NCBI GenBank assembly: GCA_032871835.1
Contig: CM065297.1
Location: forward strand, 89,859,052 to 89,923,051
From: Dipteronia dyeriana
Taxonomy: Eukaryota; Streptophyta; Magnoliopsida; Sapindales; Sapindaceae
Direction: 5' to 3'
Length of the DNA stretch: 64,000 nucleotides
Part shown: positions 1-11,740 of the stretch, one piece after another
How the letters are laid out: each line of letters begins with the position of its first letter
Numbering within the stretch: position 1 is the stretch's first letter
Position numbers and translations under genes: made by a program
The notes under the pieces: generated by a model
The model's input: only the letters and a program-made list of their open reading frames with translations
Told to the model about the DNA's origin: nothing
Databases searched by the model: none

Positions 1-1211
1 TTGCATATATAGTGGATTGCTTATTAGATGCATTCATTCCCTTGATAGACTAATTATGGAAATGATTTTAGGCAATGTGTGTTATTAACTACTTAAAATG
101 CCTAAGCGCATCATTTATCCCTTATGTGTGCTTCATAGCCAATTTACGGCTAAACACTTACCTTTCATTTTGGAACAAAATATAACCATATAGCCATAGC
201 CAAGCACAAGCCTACCTTTATTGCTAATCATGTGGGGTGTGTGTGTGCTATATGAAGTATATGAAAGGTGTGAGCTCTTAAGTAATGACAGCATGTATGT
301 AGGCAACAATGATTGTGTGTGAAATGGTTCAATTTGTAAAAGTGCCAAATTTACACTTATGAGCTTAAATTGTCAATATGAAATGTGCAAGTGTACAAAA
401 AGAAAAGAAATGAAAAGAAAATCAAAAAGAAAAAAAAAAGGCAAAGAGGAAAAGAAAAGAACCTTGAAAGTAATGTTAAGTACTCATAATGTAGAGTACA
501 ATATTGAATCACAATATGTGTATATTTGTAAATGCATATTTGCTAAAGTGTGTAAATGTTTATTAGAGCCTTGTATGGGGTGTGTGAGTATATGTAAGCA
601 TGATTGGTAATCTTTGAACTAAAATTTTCCCATTTCTTGCTCACCACATCTAACCCCATTGCCCCATTACAACCAAAAGGGAAAGTCCCATTTGATTTAT
701 GATATGTCTTGATTGGGAATGTTTGTTGAAGCTTGATCTTCAGCACTCATGGCATAGTGAATCGTTCCTAGGATAGTTCACATACACTTATAGGTTTTTG
801 TATGTATTTGTATGCAATGCATTAGATTTCTATGCATAAATTCCATCATTGCATACCTTGTATGAGTGTGAACTTAGGACTCTAAGTGGAAAAAGAAGAG
901 TGATACCAGGTGAGGTTTAGAGTGAAAGCGAATTATACTCAAGGTATGGAGTTGAGTACCTCCTGATATGAGAGCGCTCTTAGGCGTGGGATTCTTGGTA
1001 GTGCTAATTTCACTCAAGTGCCTTTGAGTTGTTTTAGATTGCTTTGCATATGTTTATTCCTCTCTATCACACATCCTTGCATCTCTTCACCAGTTGACAT
1101 GCGAATTTTTGGATTATTTGATTTTGAGTCTTAGGTCGAGTCATTTTTTTTTAGTCTTTGTTTTGTTTTAAGTTTGCTCGAGGATGAGCAAGGGTTTGGT
1201 TTAGGGGTGTT
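1..1211 (+). repeat. Direct repeat copy 1: 3' internal region of a Ty3/gypsy-like element
   Basis: This non-coding block is repeated with the same order and near-identical wording at 3957-5167 (offset about 3957 bases). It includes a long purine-rich stretch (about 395-465, A/G only for many bases), as found upstream of the 3' LTR in plant Tat/Athila-type elements. It ends in a GAGGATGAGCA motif (about 1180) followed by a T/G purine-rich tract resembling a polypurine tract. In copy 2 an LTR begins right after this tract; here the similarity simply stops. Small open frames inside are not conserved and were not called. Confidence 0.75.
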
Positions 1212-1511
1212 TGGGTATTATAAGTCAATTGTTTGATAGATTTTCAGAGTTTTATAGAAAGCAAGCTCAAACATCAAAGCCTTGTTGTCAAGAACCGAGA
1301 AGCACATTAAGATTTTCCTACAGCCTGGAGCCGATTTACAACCCATACAACAACTCTCACAACTAATATTAGAGCACATACCACGACTCCACAAGGACTT
1401 GTAGTGAGAACATCGCCCCTAAGCAACCTCTATCGTATGAAGACAATCAAAGGAGTTGTTTTTCTTTGGATAATCTAGAAAAAAAGTAGCCTTAAGGATG
1501 AACGAAACAAG

Positions 1512-2309
1512 ATGATGAAGATGAACGAAGAGTTATTAGACATCCTTATAAAAGCGAATTCGGAAATAAGGTTGTTGAAGAAAAAAAATGAAGAAATTCA
1601 AGAGAAGATGGTAGAAGTTTACCAAGGAAAAGAAGACATTAGGGAACAATGTGAGAAAAATATACATCTCTTGAAGTTTTTGGAAGGCAAAGAGGCCACG
1701 GGAGTGTCAAAGATTGACAAACTCCAAGAGCTAAATAAGAGGCTCATACTTGAAGTGCAAACACTCATTGTGGAAAATGGTACACTCAAGGAGAAGAATG
1801 GTGAAGTCTCTGACAAGAACAAGGAATTGGAAGAGCAACTCAAGAGAGTTGAGGCCGTAAAAAGTAATGCACTAGATGAGTATTTGGACTTCACAAAGGC
1901 GTCAATGGATTTTAAAGAAGAGATAGCTCACAAATAAAAGGAAATGCAATTGGAGATTGAGTTGAAGGTCAGTGCCTTAGATGAAGCCATGGAAGCCCTC
2001 AATAAGAAGGATGAAGCTCTCAAATTAGCAAAGGAAAGGAAAGGTGACTTTATCATAAAGTTGAGCAAGGTGGAGCAAGAGGTCAAGGCATTACAAGTGG
2101 AGCAAATCCAACGACCTCAAAGTCATTTATCGAAAGGGAATCCCTCTCACCATAATCCTATTTACTATTTTTCTTCAAATAGAGAGCATGCATCAAGAAG
2201 TCCTAGGAATAGGAGGAGTCCACCTAGGATAAAGAGAATATGGGTGAGAAAAGATTTAATGAGCCAAGTGAGGAATATGGGAAAGGAATTGAAAGGGAAA
2301 TTGCCTTAA
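1512..2309 (+). pseudogene. Coiled-coil ORF with one in-frame stop
   Basis: A single reading frame runs from the ATG at 1512 to 2309 and is broken only by a TAA at 1935-1937; the frame is open back to about 1479. The product (about 265 residues) is almost entirely charged heptad-like sequence rich in K, E and L, so a long coiled coil is evident up to about residue 200. It then turns basic and Ser/Arg/Pro-rich (SPRNRRSPPRIKR), as in nucleic-acid-binding tails. It resembles the coiled-coil part of plant retrotransposon gag proteins such as the one at 21518-21960, but no CCHC knuckle or pol follows. Function unknown; most likely a gag-like or accessory protein of the surrounding element. Confidence 0.6.
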
Positions 2310-3567
2310 TTTGCTTGGGTAGTCAAGAAGAAAGAGTTTCCCAACTTGGTTAAACCACCCTTAGCATCCCATTGAACATTTTTTTTATACAATCTCCTTA
2401 TGTTTATTTTATGTTTCATGTTTGTTTTTGTTATTTTATTCTATTGTTTTGCTTTTAATTGCTTTTGTTAGTTTAGTTTAATAAATTTTGGTGGACATGA
2501 GAGATTTGTGGAGAGTGATATTCCTTTGAGAGTATATTTGATTTGAGATCTATGTTGTGAATGTTAACCTTTGTGAATGAGTATTGCGATTTAAGGCTAG
2601 GTTCTTTATCTCTTGGATTCGACACACCGGCCACTTGCAAGTCTTGGACGGATGAGCAAGCCAAGAGTGCCTATAAAAAGGGCGAGAACCTATTCAAAGT
2701 TTTAGACTATTGAGCATTCGCAGCAGTTTATTCGTTCTATCTCAAACTCTTGCACTTTATCTTGATATATCTGTTTTCTACAAAATTGTGCATATGAATG
2801 GATGAGAATATCATTGAATATCAATTTTGATTATGTGTGATAGTGCCTAGGTTTGGTCGGTTTTGAGTTCTTGCCCTCCATGCTTTGTTTATTCATTCAT
2901 TGTCCATGCATCTCATGTCATATAAAAATTGAAGAGGATGTTTAGGTTAGGTTTTGGGGTGTGGATTCAATATTTGAGTCATTTTTCATTTATTTGTTTT
3001 TTAGTTTTTCTTTAACCTTTGTGAAAGTACCCTATTTTGAAAATTTTAAGGCCAAATGTTTCATTAAAACTGTACCTTTTGGTGAGGAAATAAATTATTT
3101 TGTCCTAGCAGTGTTCTTTAATTTTTTGATATGGTTCCAATGATATAAAGAACATAAAAATCTGGATAGGGGTTAAAAAGTTATGAATGTTTCTTCGACC
3201 AAAGGTCATGAGCGATGTCCTGTTTTGAAAATCTGCACGAGAACCATATTCGACGTCCGTTTACACACTTTTAAAGTTTGAACTTTTAAATATTTTCTAA
3301 ATGAAAAATGTGCATTTACATGTTTAGTTTTTTGTACTAATTTTTGAGCAAGTATTATTGAGTATGTTTGGTAATATGCACTAAAGCGCAGATATAGGTC
3401 GGTTTCAAAAGTCACCAGTTTTTGAAATTTTATCCTCCATATTGAGATTTTCTTTCGCATTGTGTTTTTGTTAATATATTTCAGTCTGTATGTTGTGTTT
3501 TGTGTGTCTATTAAGGTGCACACCATTAGGTCGGGCTCTATTGTCTTCAACATTGAAGACAATATTG
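2310..3567 (+). other. Non-coding internal retroelement DNA
   Basis: No supported gene. The segment at about 2590-2685 resembles 23575-23665, which lies downstream of gag in the copia element (shared words GACACACC, CAAGCCAAGAG, ATAAAAAG), suggesting a common retroelement 3' module. The rest is AT-rich with no conserved frame. Confidence 0.5.
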
Positions 3568-3587
3568 GGTTTTGATTTGGGGGTGTA
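3568..3587 (+). other. Polypurine-tract-like motif
   Basis: A run reading TTTTGATTTGGGGGTG follows a GAAGACAATATTGGG motif. In plant Ty3/gypsy elements a 'gaggacaatg...tttgggggtg' block stands just before the 3' LTR. No LTR of a family seen elsewhere in the window follows it, so this may be the end of an older element. Confidence 0.4.
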
Positions 3588-3956
3588 GACGCCTTGTTTA
3601 GTCGTCTTGAGTCTTTTATTTGTCATTTTTGGTCCAAATTTTTCGATTTTGTCGCAATGGCCAAAATTTTGAGCTTTAAATAGTTTGGATCTGATGCCTT
3701 GAGTGTGTGCTTTTGGCGAGTTAATACATGCACTGTGAGCTTGTGCGCAAATCTTTGTCTTGCTTTGTCATGGGTTAGTCCCATCTTTTGTGTGCTTGAT
3801 ATTAGAGGACTCGGTGCTCTTGCACCTTGTTCTAATGGTGGAGACACCCGTGAGTTCACAAACACAAGCCTATAAAAGCGTAATTGAGTGTACATTTCGT
3901 TCTATTCTTTAAACACTCTTCTCATCATTAGTGTTACATGCCATAGGATATACATT
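3588..3956. other. Unassigned AT-rich segment
   Basis: About 370 bases between the polypurine-like motif and repeat copy 2. A TATAAAA-like word is at about 3870. I see no conserved coding frame; it may be part of an unrecognised LTR. Confidence 0.35.
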
Positions 3957-5167
3957 GCATATATAGTGTGGATTGCTTATTGGATCATTCATTCCCTTGA
4001 TAGACTAATTATGGAAATGATTTTAGGCGATGTGTGTAATTAACTACTTAAAATGCCTAAACACATCCTTTATCCCTTATTTGTGCTTCATAGCCAATTT
4101 ACGGCCAAACACTTACCTTTCATTTGGAACCAAAAATGAACCATATGGACATAGCCAAATACAAGCCTACTCTTTATTGCCAATCATGTAGGGTGTGTGT
4201 GTGCTATGTGAAGTAATTGAAAGATATGAGCTCTAAAGTTTAAATGACATGTTTTTAGGCAACAATGATTTGTGTGTGAAATGGCTCAATTTGTAAAAGT
4301 GCCAAATTTGCACTTATGAGCTTCAATTGTAAATATGTAATGTGCAAGTGTGCAAAAAGAAAAGAAATGAAAAGAAAATTAAACAAAGAAAAAGGCAAAG
4401 AAAAGAGAAAAAGAAAATAGCATTGAAAAGTAATGTTAAGTACTCACAATGTAGAGTACAATTTTGAATCACAATATGCGTATATTTGTAAATGCCTACT
4501 TGCTAAATGTGTATTAGAGCTTTGTATGGGGTGTGTGAGCATATGTAAGCATAATTGGTGATCTTTGAACTCAAATTTTCCCGTTCTTCTTTGTTCACCA
4601 CATCTAACCCCATGGCCTCATTACAACCAAAGGTAAAACCCTATTTGATCCATAGTAGGTCTTTATTGGGAATGTTTGTTGATAGCTTGATCTTTCGTGT
4701 TCATGGCATAGTGAATCGTTACTACGATAGTTCATATACACTTATCAGTTTTTAAATGTATTTGTATGCAATGCATTAGATTTCTATGTATAAATTCCAT
4801 CGTTGCATGCTTTGATCGAGTGAACTTCGGACTCTAAGTGGAAAAAGAAGAGCAAAACCGGGTGAGGTTTAGAGTCAAGGCGAATTATGCTCAAGGTGTA
4901 GGAGTGAGTATCGCTCGATATAAGAGCGTTCTTAGGTGTGGGATTCGTGGTAGTGCGAATTTCCCTCAAGTGCCTTTGAGTTGTTATAGATTGCTTTGCA
5001 TATGTTTACTCCTCTCTATCACACATCCTTGCATCTCATCACCGGTTGGACATGCGACTTACTGGACTATTTTATTTTGAGTCTTAGGTCGAGTCATTTT
5101 TTTGTTTGAGTCTTTGTTTTGTTCTAAGTTTGCTCGAGGATGAGCAAAGGTTTGGTTTGGGGGTATT
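3957..5167 (+). repeat. Direct repeat copy 2: 3' internal region ending in a polypurine tract
   Basis: Second copy of the block at 1-1211, again with the purine-rich stretch (about 4360-4425) and the GAGGATGAGCA motif (about 5136). The tract at 5146-5165 (AAAGGTTTGGTTTGGGGG) directly precedes the TG start of the LTR at 5168, so it is best read as the plus-strand primer site of that element. Confidence 0.75.
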
Positions 5168-6830
5168 TGATCGTGCCAAAATTGTTATATATTTTGGCCC
5201 TCATTTCCTTAGCCATTGTCTCATTTTCGGGTGTTTTTACGTCTCATGGCTCTATATTTTTGTTGTAGGGAATTAGGTACAATTCGGAGAAAAGGACAAA
5301 AAGTAAGAAAATTGGGCAAAAACAGGCCGAAATCGGTGAAGAATTGCTCGAGTGTACAGGTCAGTGTGCGCGGTCCTCAACCCACGCACAACCAACGCAA
5401 TAGTCCGCGCATCGCCGCAAAACTGGGAACAGTTCAGGGCCATCAGGTCAGTGCACGGGTCATGACCCTCCCACTACCCGCGCACTTTCCAAAATCCGAG
5501 ACATTAAGGCTTGCAATCAGGGAATCGTACGGGTCAAATGCACGGGTCCAGACCCGCGCATGTAACGTGTCAGACAAACACTTTAGCGTTTTCAAACCTA
5601 TTTTGGAAACCCTATAATTATATCTTGTTCTTATCAACTAAAGGGGGATCTAATACGAATTTAGAGAACTAAGAACCATTCTTCTCCCATCCAAACCCTT
5701 TCTCTCATCTCTAATCACTAACTTAGGTTAGGAATCATTCCCCACCAAATCTAACCATCCTTCATCATCATCTACTCAAGGACACTTGGAGATTGGAATT
5801 AAAGCTTCAAGAAAGGAGGAGTTCTCTTCATTGGGTCTTCTCTATCTCTTTTCTCTTTGTTATTTTATTATAATTGTCATGAGTAGCTAAACATCCCCCT
5901 AAGGGATTGATGTGAAACACTTGTGGACATTGGGCTTTATAATGAACTCTATTTTATTCTAATTAAATCTATTAATTAGGTTTCATTCATTGTTTTAGTT
6001 GTTTCCCTTGATTTGTTTGTCTTTGATTGTACATTCCTCTCCTAGATAATTGATTGAGGGAATTAATTGAGTAGTTTACTAGGTATACATCTATTTGGTC
6101 TTCTAAAACTCATGTGCTTGTATGGGTGATTGGGTATACATCTACTTAATCTCCCTAAGCTAAGTTGAATGGAAGAGTCAAACAAGAGTACATCCTCAAG
6201 TGAGACCCGGACTTAATAATCTCAATTTTTAATCTAATCTTGAATGGGTGATCAATTCTATACGTCTAGGCTTGTTGCTTGTGATAGGTTAAGCATCAAC
6301 ACTATACATCTAGGTTGGTGAATTTATAAAGAGATTAGTCCCTTAATTTGATAGATGTGCATTCATGAACAATCACTTGTGAGTGGCCCATACTATACAT
6401 CTAGATTGGAAACTCATGAGGGAATACAACCGATACTATACATCTAAATTGGTTGCAATCTATCTATGTGCTTTCATTTCATAAGAGTTCATACATGCCC
6501 ATAATTCACTTGTTGGATCATCAATACCTTAGTCTTAACCATCATTTTTAACGCCATCTCACTTTAACACTAATTGCATTTTAGATTAATTAGTTTAATT
6601 GTAGTTTGCATCTTTATTATTAATCTTTCAATACCAAAACCATTTACCTTTAATTTTCATGCTTAGCTTAGTTTAATATTAGTTTACTAGTTCTAGCCAT
6701 CCGATTTCCCTTTCTCTGTGGACCACACCCGATTTGCCATTGTGCTTGTTTTGTAAACATTTTAGGCATTGTTGTGGTTTTTATAAATATTGTTTCACGA
6801 GCGTTTTATAACGACAAAATAGCTCGGTCA
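5168..6830 (+). repeat. LTR 'A' of a Ty3/gypsy-type family (forward)
   Basis: Starts TGATCGTGCCAAAATTG after a polypurine tract and ends GCTCGGTCA, directly before a tRNA-like primer site at 6835. The same sequence recurs in reverse at 6937-8448 and 8449-10080, which confirms both edges. The first 450 bases hold a GC-rich block with GGGTC...GACCC palindromic words (about 5450-5565). The second half holds at least six copies of a TATACATCTA-type word. Length about 1.66 kb. A 133-codon open frame inside lies in the GC-rich repeat and is not regarded as a gene. Confidence 0.85.
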
Positions 6831-6834
6831 AAAT

Positions 6835-6852
6835 TGTGTCGCTGCCGGGGAA
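6835..6852 (+). other. Primer-binding site, tRNA-Asp type (degenerate)
   Basis: The word TGTCGCTGCCGGGGA matches the plant Ty3/gypsy primer-site consensus TGGCGCCGTTGCCGGGGA with small losses and lies 4 bases after the LTR end. It shows LTR A is in the 5' LTR position relative to what follows. Only about 85 bases of leader (6853-6936) remain before the reversed LTR B. Confidence 0.7.
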
Positions 6853-6936
6853 AGGTGTTAATTAGGTGGCTAATCTTAGTTATCTATTTATCTAGTTCAG
6901 AGTCTTATTTGTTTTCAGTTTTCTTTTGTATCATTT

Positions 6937-8448
6937 TGACCGAGCTATTTTTGTCGTTATAAAACGCTTGTCAAACAATATTTATAAAAACCACAACAAT
7001 CCCTAAAATGTTTACAAAACAAGTACAATGGCAAATCGGTTATCGTCCACAGGGAAAGGGGAATCGGATGGCTAAAACTAATTAACTAATGTGAAACTAA
7101 AGCTAAGCATGAAAATGTAAATGATATTGGGTTTGGTTTTGAAAAGTTAATTGTAGAGATGCAAACTACAATTAGGCAAGTTAATCTAAATGCAATTAGT
7201 GTTAATATGAGATGGGTGTTAGAAATGATGGTTAAAACTAAGGAATTGATGATCCAACAAGTGAATTATGGGCTTGTACGAACTCTTATGAAATGAATGC
7301 ACAAGAATCGATTGCAACCAATCTAGATATATAGCATCGGTTGTATTCCCTCATGAGTTTCCAATCTAGATGTATAGTATTGGCCACTCATGAGTGATTG
7401 TACATGAATGCAAATCTATCCAATTAAGGGACTAATCTCTTTATAAATTCACCAAACTAGATGTATAGTGTTGATGTTTAACCTATCACAAGAAACCAAC
7501 CTAGATGTATAGAATTTATCACCCGTTCAAGATTAGATTAAAATTGAGATTATTAAGTCTGGGTCTCACTTGTGGATGTAATCTCGTTTGACCATTCCAT
7601 TCAATTTAGCTTAGGGAGATTAAGTAGATGTATACCCAATCACCCAAACAATACATGAGTTTAAGAAGACCAAATAGATGTATACCTAGTCAACTACCCA
7701 ATTAATTCCCTCAATCAATTAGCTAAGAGAGGAATGTACAATCAAAGACAAATCAACTAAGAGAATCAATTAAAACAATGAATAGAACATAATTGATAGA
7801 TTTAATTATATTAAAAATTGAGTTCATTATAAAGCCCAATATCCCCAAATGTTCACATCAATCCCTTAGTGAGGTGTTTAGCTATTCATGACAATTACAA
7901 TGAAATAACAAGGAGAAAAGAGATAGAGAAGACCCATGGTGAGAAACTCCTCCTTTCTTGAAGCTTTTATCCAATCTCCAAGTGTCCTTGAGTAGATTAT
8001 GATGGAGGATGATTAGATTTGGTAGGAAATGATTCCTAAACCTAGGTTAGTGGTTAGAGAGGAGAGAAAGTGTTTGGGAGAGAGAAAAAATGGTTCTTAG
8101 ATTTAGAATTCCTCATTGAGATGATAAGAACAAGATATATTTATAGGGATTCCGAAATAGATCTGAAAACACTGATGTGGCGGACCTGATGAGCAAAATG
8201 TGCGGGTTGTGCATGGGTCTGAACCCATGTAGTGACCCACGCAATGCCCTGATACTTCTATTCCAACTCCCGGGCTTAGAGGAATGCGTAAACACTAGCA
8301 CGATGGTGCGCGGGTGTTGACCTGCGGAATGGCCTAGCTCCTTCTTCCTTTCATAGTGCTCGGGTTATGCGATGGTTTGAACCCGCGCAAGACCAGAGTA
8401 CATCTCTGATGCTGCTTCATCAACGTTTTGACCTAAATTATTACTTTT
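6937..8448 (-). repeat. LTR 'B', reversed, lacking its first about 140 bases
   Basis: Reverse complement of LTR A over most of its length; the word following the LTR end on its own strand (TGATACAAAAG) is not a primer site. Similarity to A is high to the eye (for example 7230-7440 against 6360-6560 reversed). The start of the LTR (TGATCGTGCC) is missing: B stops at about 8448 where LTR C begins. Together with A it forms a head-to-head inverted repeat centred near 6885. Confidence 0.8.
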
Positions 8449-10080
8449 TGACAAGTGTCGTTTAGTATATGTAAAATAGCTTGTCAAACAAAATTTATAA
8501 ACCCTGTTTGCACTCAAATTTGTTAACAATATAGTAGCAAGTATGGGAATCGTCCACAGAGATCGTGTTATGCCTTAATTGGTCAAATTACACTATAAGC
8601 TAATTTGTAAGAAGAAGAATAGAAATGACATTTCTAATCAATTACGATTAAAACACAAAACAAGTCTACTAACTAGAAATGCAACAAATAGTAAACGAAG
8701 ATGTATGATAAGGGGACAAAGAGAATGACGGATTCAACATGTAGCCATGGTTATGCATGAATTCTCATTAATGCTCATTAATCCAAAGTAACCAGTCTAG
8801 AGGGTATAGCTTGGTTATATATCCCTTGTGAGTATTCAATCTAGAGGGTATAGTTTTGATTACCCACAAGTGATTGCTCATTAAAATGCATATCTATCAA
8901 ATAAGGACTAATCTCTTAATAAATTCACCAACCTAGAGGGTATAGGGTTGATGCTTATTCTCTCTCAAGAAACCATTCTAGAGGGTATAGAATTGGTCAC
9001 TCAGTTGAGATTAGATAAGGATAGATATTAATAAGTCTGGATTTCACTAGAGAAGGGTACTCTAATTCAATCCTTCCATTCAAATGAGCTAAGAGAATTA
9101 AATAGAGGATATACTCAATTCTCTACTCTAATTGATTCTTAGATAACATGCAAAGAAAGGAGGGTAAAATCAAATGCAAATCATCCTTCAAATCACTAAC
9201 AATCAATGAATGAAATAAACTTGATAGATAAATTGTGAAGTATATAATTCAATTACAAACCCTATGATCACAAGTTAATCACACCAATCATCTAGTGGGA
9301 TGTTTAGCTACTCATGTCTATTACAAGAATGAAACAAGGATAAAAGGATAAATGTAAACCCATAGATGATTCCTCCTTCTTGAAGCTCTAAAATGATCTC
9401 CTTGATTCCTTTTGTTAAGTAAATGATATGGATGATGTGAGAATTGAATGGGTTTTGGAGAGGAAAGAATTCCTAGATCTAGATAGAGAAAATGGTTATG
9501 AATGGCTATGTGGGCGTATGGCTCCTAACATAATGGATCCAATTTATAGGTGCCCTCAAAATGGCTGAAAACTGATGATGCGGCAACCTGTCTCGAGAAA
9601 TGCACGGGTTGTGCGCTAGTTGAGACCCTTGCATGATCTGCGCAAACACTTGGTGCTTTGATTTTCTTCTCCCAGTTTAAAAACATTACGTAGACACTTT
9701 CGAAATGGTGCGTGGGTGTGGACCCGTACATTGCCCTGATGCTTCAATTCCAGCTCCCGGTTTTGGAGGAACGCACAGACACTTGTATGATGGTGCACAG
9801 GTGTGGACCCGTGCAATGCCTTAGCCTCTACTTCCTTTATAGTGCGGGGGTTATGCACTGGTTAGAACCCGCGTAAGACCAGTGTACAACCCTGATGATG
9901 CTTCGTCAACTTTTAGACCTTTTTCCGCACAAAAATCGCATCTTTTATCCAATTAACCAGAATGTACCTAATCACCTAAAAACAAAAATAAAGAGCCATT
10001 AGAGACACAAAAATCACCCGAAAACGAGACAATGGCTAAAGTAATGAGGGCCAAAATATATAACAATTTTGGCACGATCA
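8449..10080 (-). repeat. LTR 'C', reversed, full-length but diverged
   Basis: Reads from TGATCGTGCC (complement ending at 10080) down to the terminal TGAC word at 8449. It is more diverged: the repeated word is CTATACCCTCTAG-like rather than CTATACATCTAG. The GC-rich block (about 9590-9880) is expanded into units of about 105 bases containing GTGTGGACCCGT. No primer site or polypurine tract is visible at either edge, so it is solo or truncated. Confidence 0.8.
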
Positions 10081-11740
10081 CTAGGCAATCTCCCCTTACC
10101 AAAGTCTTGATCGGGTTTCATAGGCTGTAACACTCCGATGTGTTGTGACCTACGTCTTAATGGAAGTCGCAGTACTTATACTGATTTTTTCTATCCACTG
10201 GATCTTTCATGGGTGCCGGCATCTGGAGCAGCCCCTTGTCCCGAATGGTGAGGTAGATTGTCTCACAGGATGCGTTCAAAGGGGTATAATGGCTATAACC
10301 CCTCTCATCTTGGGTGACAGGGGCTACCATTCTTGGAGGAGGAGTAACTCTCAGTGAGGTTCGTCCAGCTGGGTACCGCTTCTACTGAAGTAGGAAAAGT
10401 TGTGGGTGGTAGGTAAACAGGTTGGGTGGTCTATTCTGTGTTTTCTGAGTCAGCGCAGGTCTGGGTGCCTCATTCTTCTGGTGCTTTAGCGCCCTCATTT
10501 TATAATGCTCGATTTTAACCTAGAGCTGCTCATCGATCTCGACCTGTTCGAGAGCCAGATCATAGGCTTCTTGGTAGGTCTCTAGGGGATGCTTGGCGAA
10601 TGATCGGAATAGCTTGCCAGCTCAGAGGTTCCTGTAAAAATTAGCCAGGGTCTCTTTCTCTGTGAAAAATCCCATCTGATGACTTCCTTATGGAATCGCT
10701 CAACATATGGTCAGAGGGTTTCACCCCGCTCCTGGATCACATATTGTAGGTTTTTCGGATATGGTTTGACACCTTGGAACTGTGAGCAGAAGTCAGTTGA
10801 CAGCTTTGAGAAGGAGTCTACACTACCCGCAGACAGCTTTGTGAACTAGGTCTTGGCATAATATGTTGAAGTAGTAGAGAACATCCGGCACATGGTGGCC
10901 CTAGTTATGTTCTAAACCTCCATCTGCTGGATAAAACTCTCCAAGTGGCTTAAAGGGTCTTCTATGCCAGAGAATTTATCTTTTGGTATTTTGAATTTTG
11001 GCGGAGCTTGGCCTCCCTGATCCTTCAGGTAAATAGGGCATTCATCTTACTTAAGGGATCCTTCATGGCTTCTTTATGTTTCCCCCTCTTCATTTGTTGG
11101 ATCTCTTTCTACAGCTTTGCCAGCTGGTCCCTCAGGCACTTGGTCCCATGATTTTTAAAATCGACCTCGGATCCCTCACTATCCGATCCTTCGGATGAGC
11201 TGGATATGTCCACCTTATTTTTTCCCTGAGGGGACTCCTCATTTCTTTGGGAATCTGCCCTGATCATGTCACTTGCTTCCACCTGTACCACCCTCGATAT
11301 CTCTTCTGGATAAACCTGGGTTAGGGGAAATGTGTCATTCTCATGGCGGGACATCTGCTGCAGATTTGAGTTGTCTAGGTTGGTAGTGGGGCGGTTTGCC
11401 AGGAACTGGGGCGTGGGTATTAACCTGTCTTGTATAGAAGGTTGAGGTCCCGTCCTATGGTCGACTGGTACTAATATAGGAGGTCCTAGCCGGTTGAAGG
11501 CAGGCTACAGGGCTCCAGGTCTGCTTGTCTCCCCTTGTGTATTAGGATTTACCGACTGAGTTATGATTCCTTCATCTAGCAATCGAAAGCGAATGCTCTC
11601 CATAAAGGCCACTGCCTGTTGATCTAGCATGGCATGACTTATCACCAGAGGATCTGAGGCTTGCGCAGCGGTTTGTTACACTTGAGACTGGTTAGAATGC
11701 CTGGTTTTTTGCCATTCTTTAGAGCTTTCCGAGTTGACGC
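10081..11740 (-). pseudogene. gag: Ty3/gypsy (Tat-like) gag remnant
   Basis: Read on the minus strand, pieces in three frames match plant gypsy gag. A leader ends in an acidic Ser/Glu stretch (about 11110-11354). The capsid core carries YVERFHKEV (about 10690) and ETYQEAYDLALEQVEIDEQL (about 10515-10590). Further on is a C-terminal block RDKGLLQMPAPMK followed by YCDFH...GHNTSECYSL (about 10120-10260), the usual C-x2-H...GH...C signature just before protease. Stops and frame changes are frequent. The gene is cut at 10080 by LTR C, so protease and pol are absent. Gag would package the element RNA in cytoplasmic particles; this copy is dead. Confidence 0.8.

Noticed and set aside
5216..5637. 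Open frames on both strands in the GC-rich block of LTR A
   Set aside because: The block is made of short palindromic repeats lacking stops; frames are not kept in LTRs B and C.
6720..7050. Possible microRNA precursor hairpin
   Set aside because: The fold is explained by head-to-head LTRs A and B; arms are far longer than a miRNA precursor.
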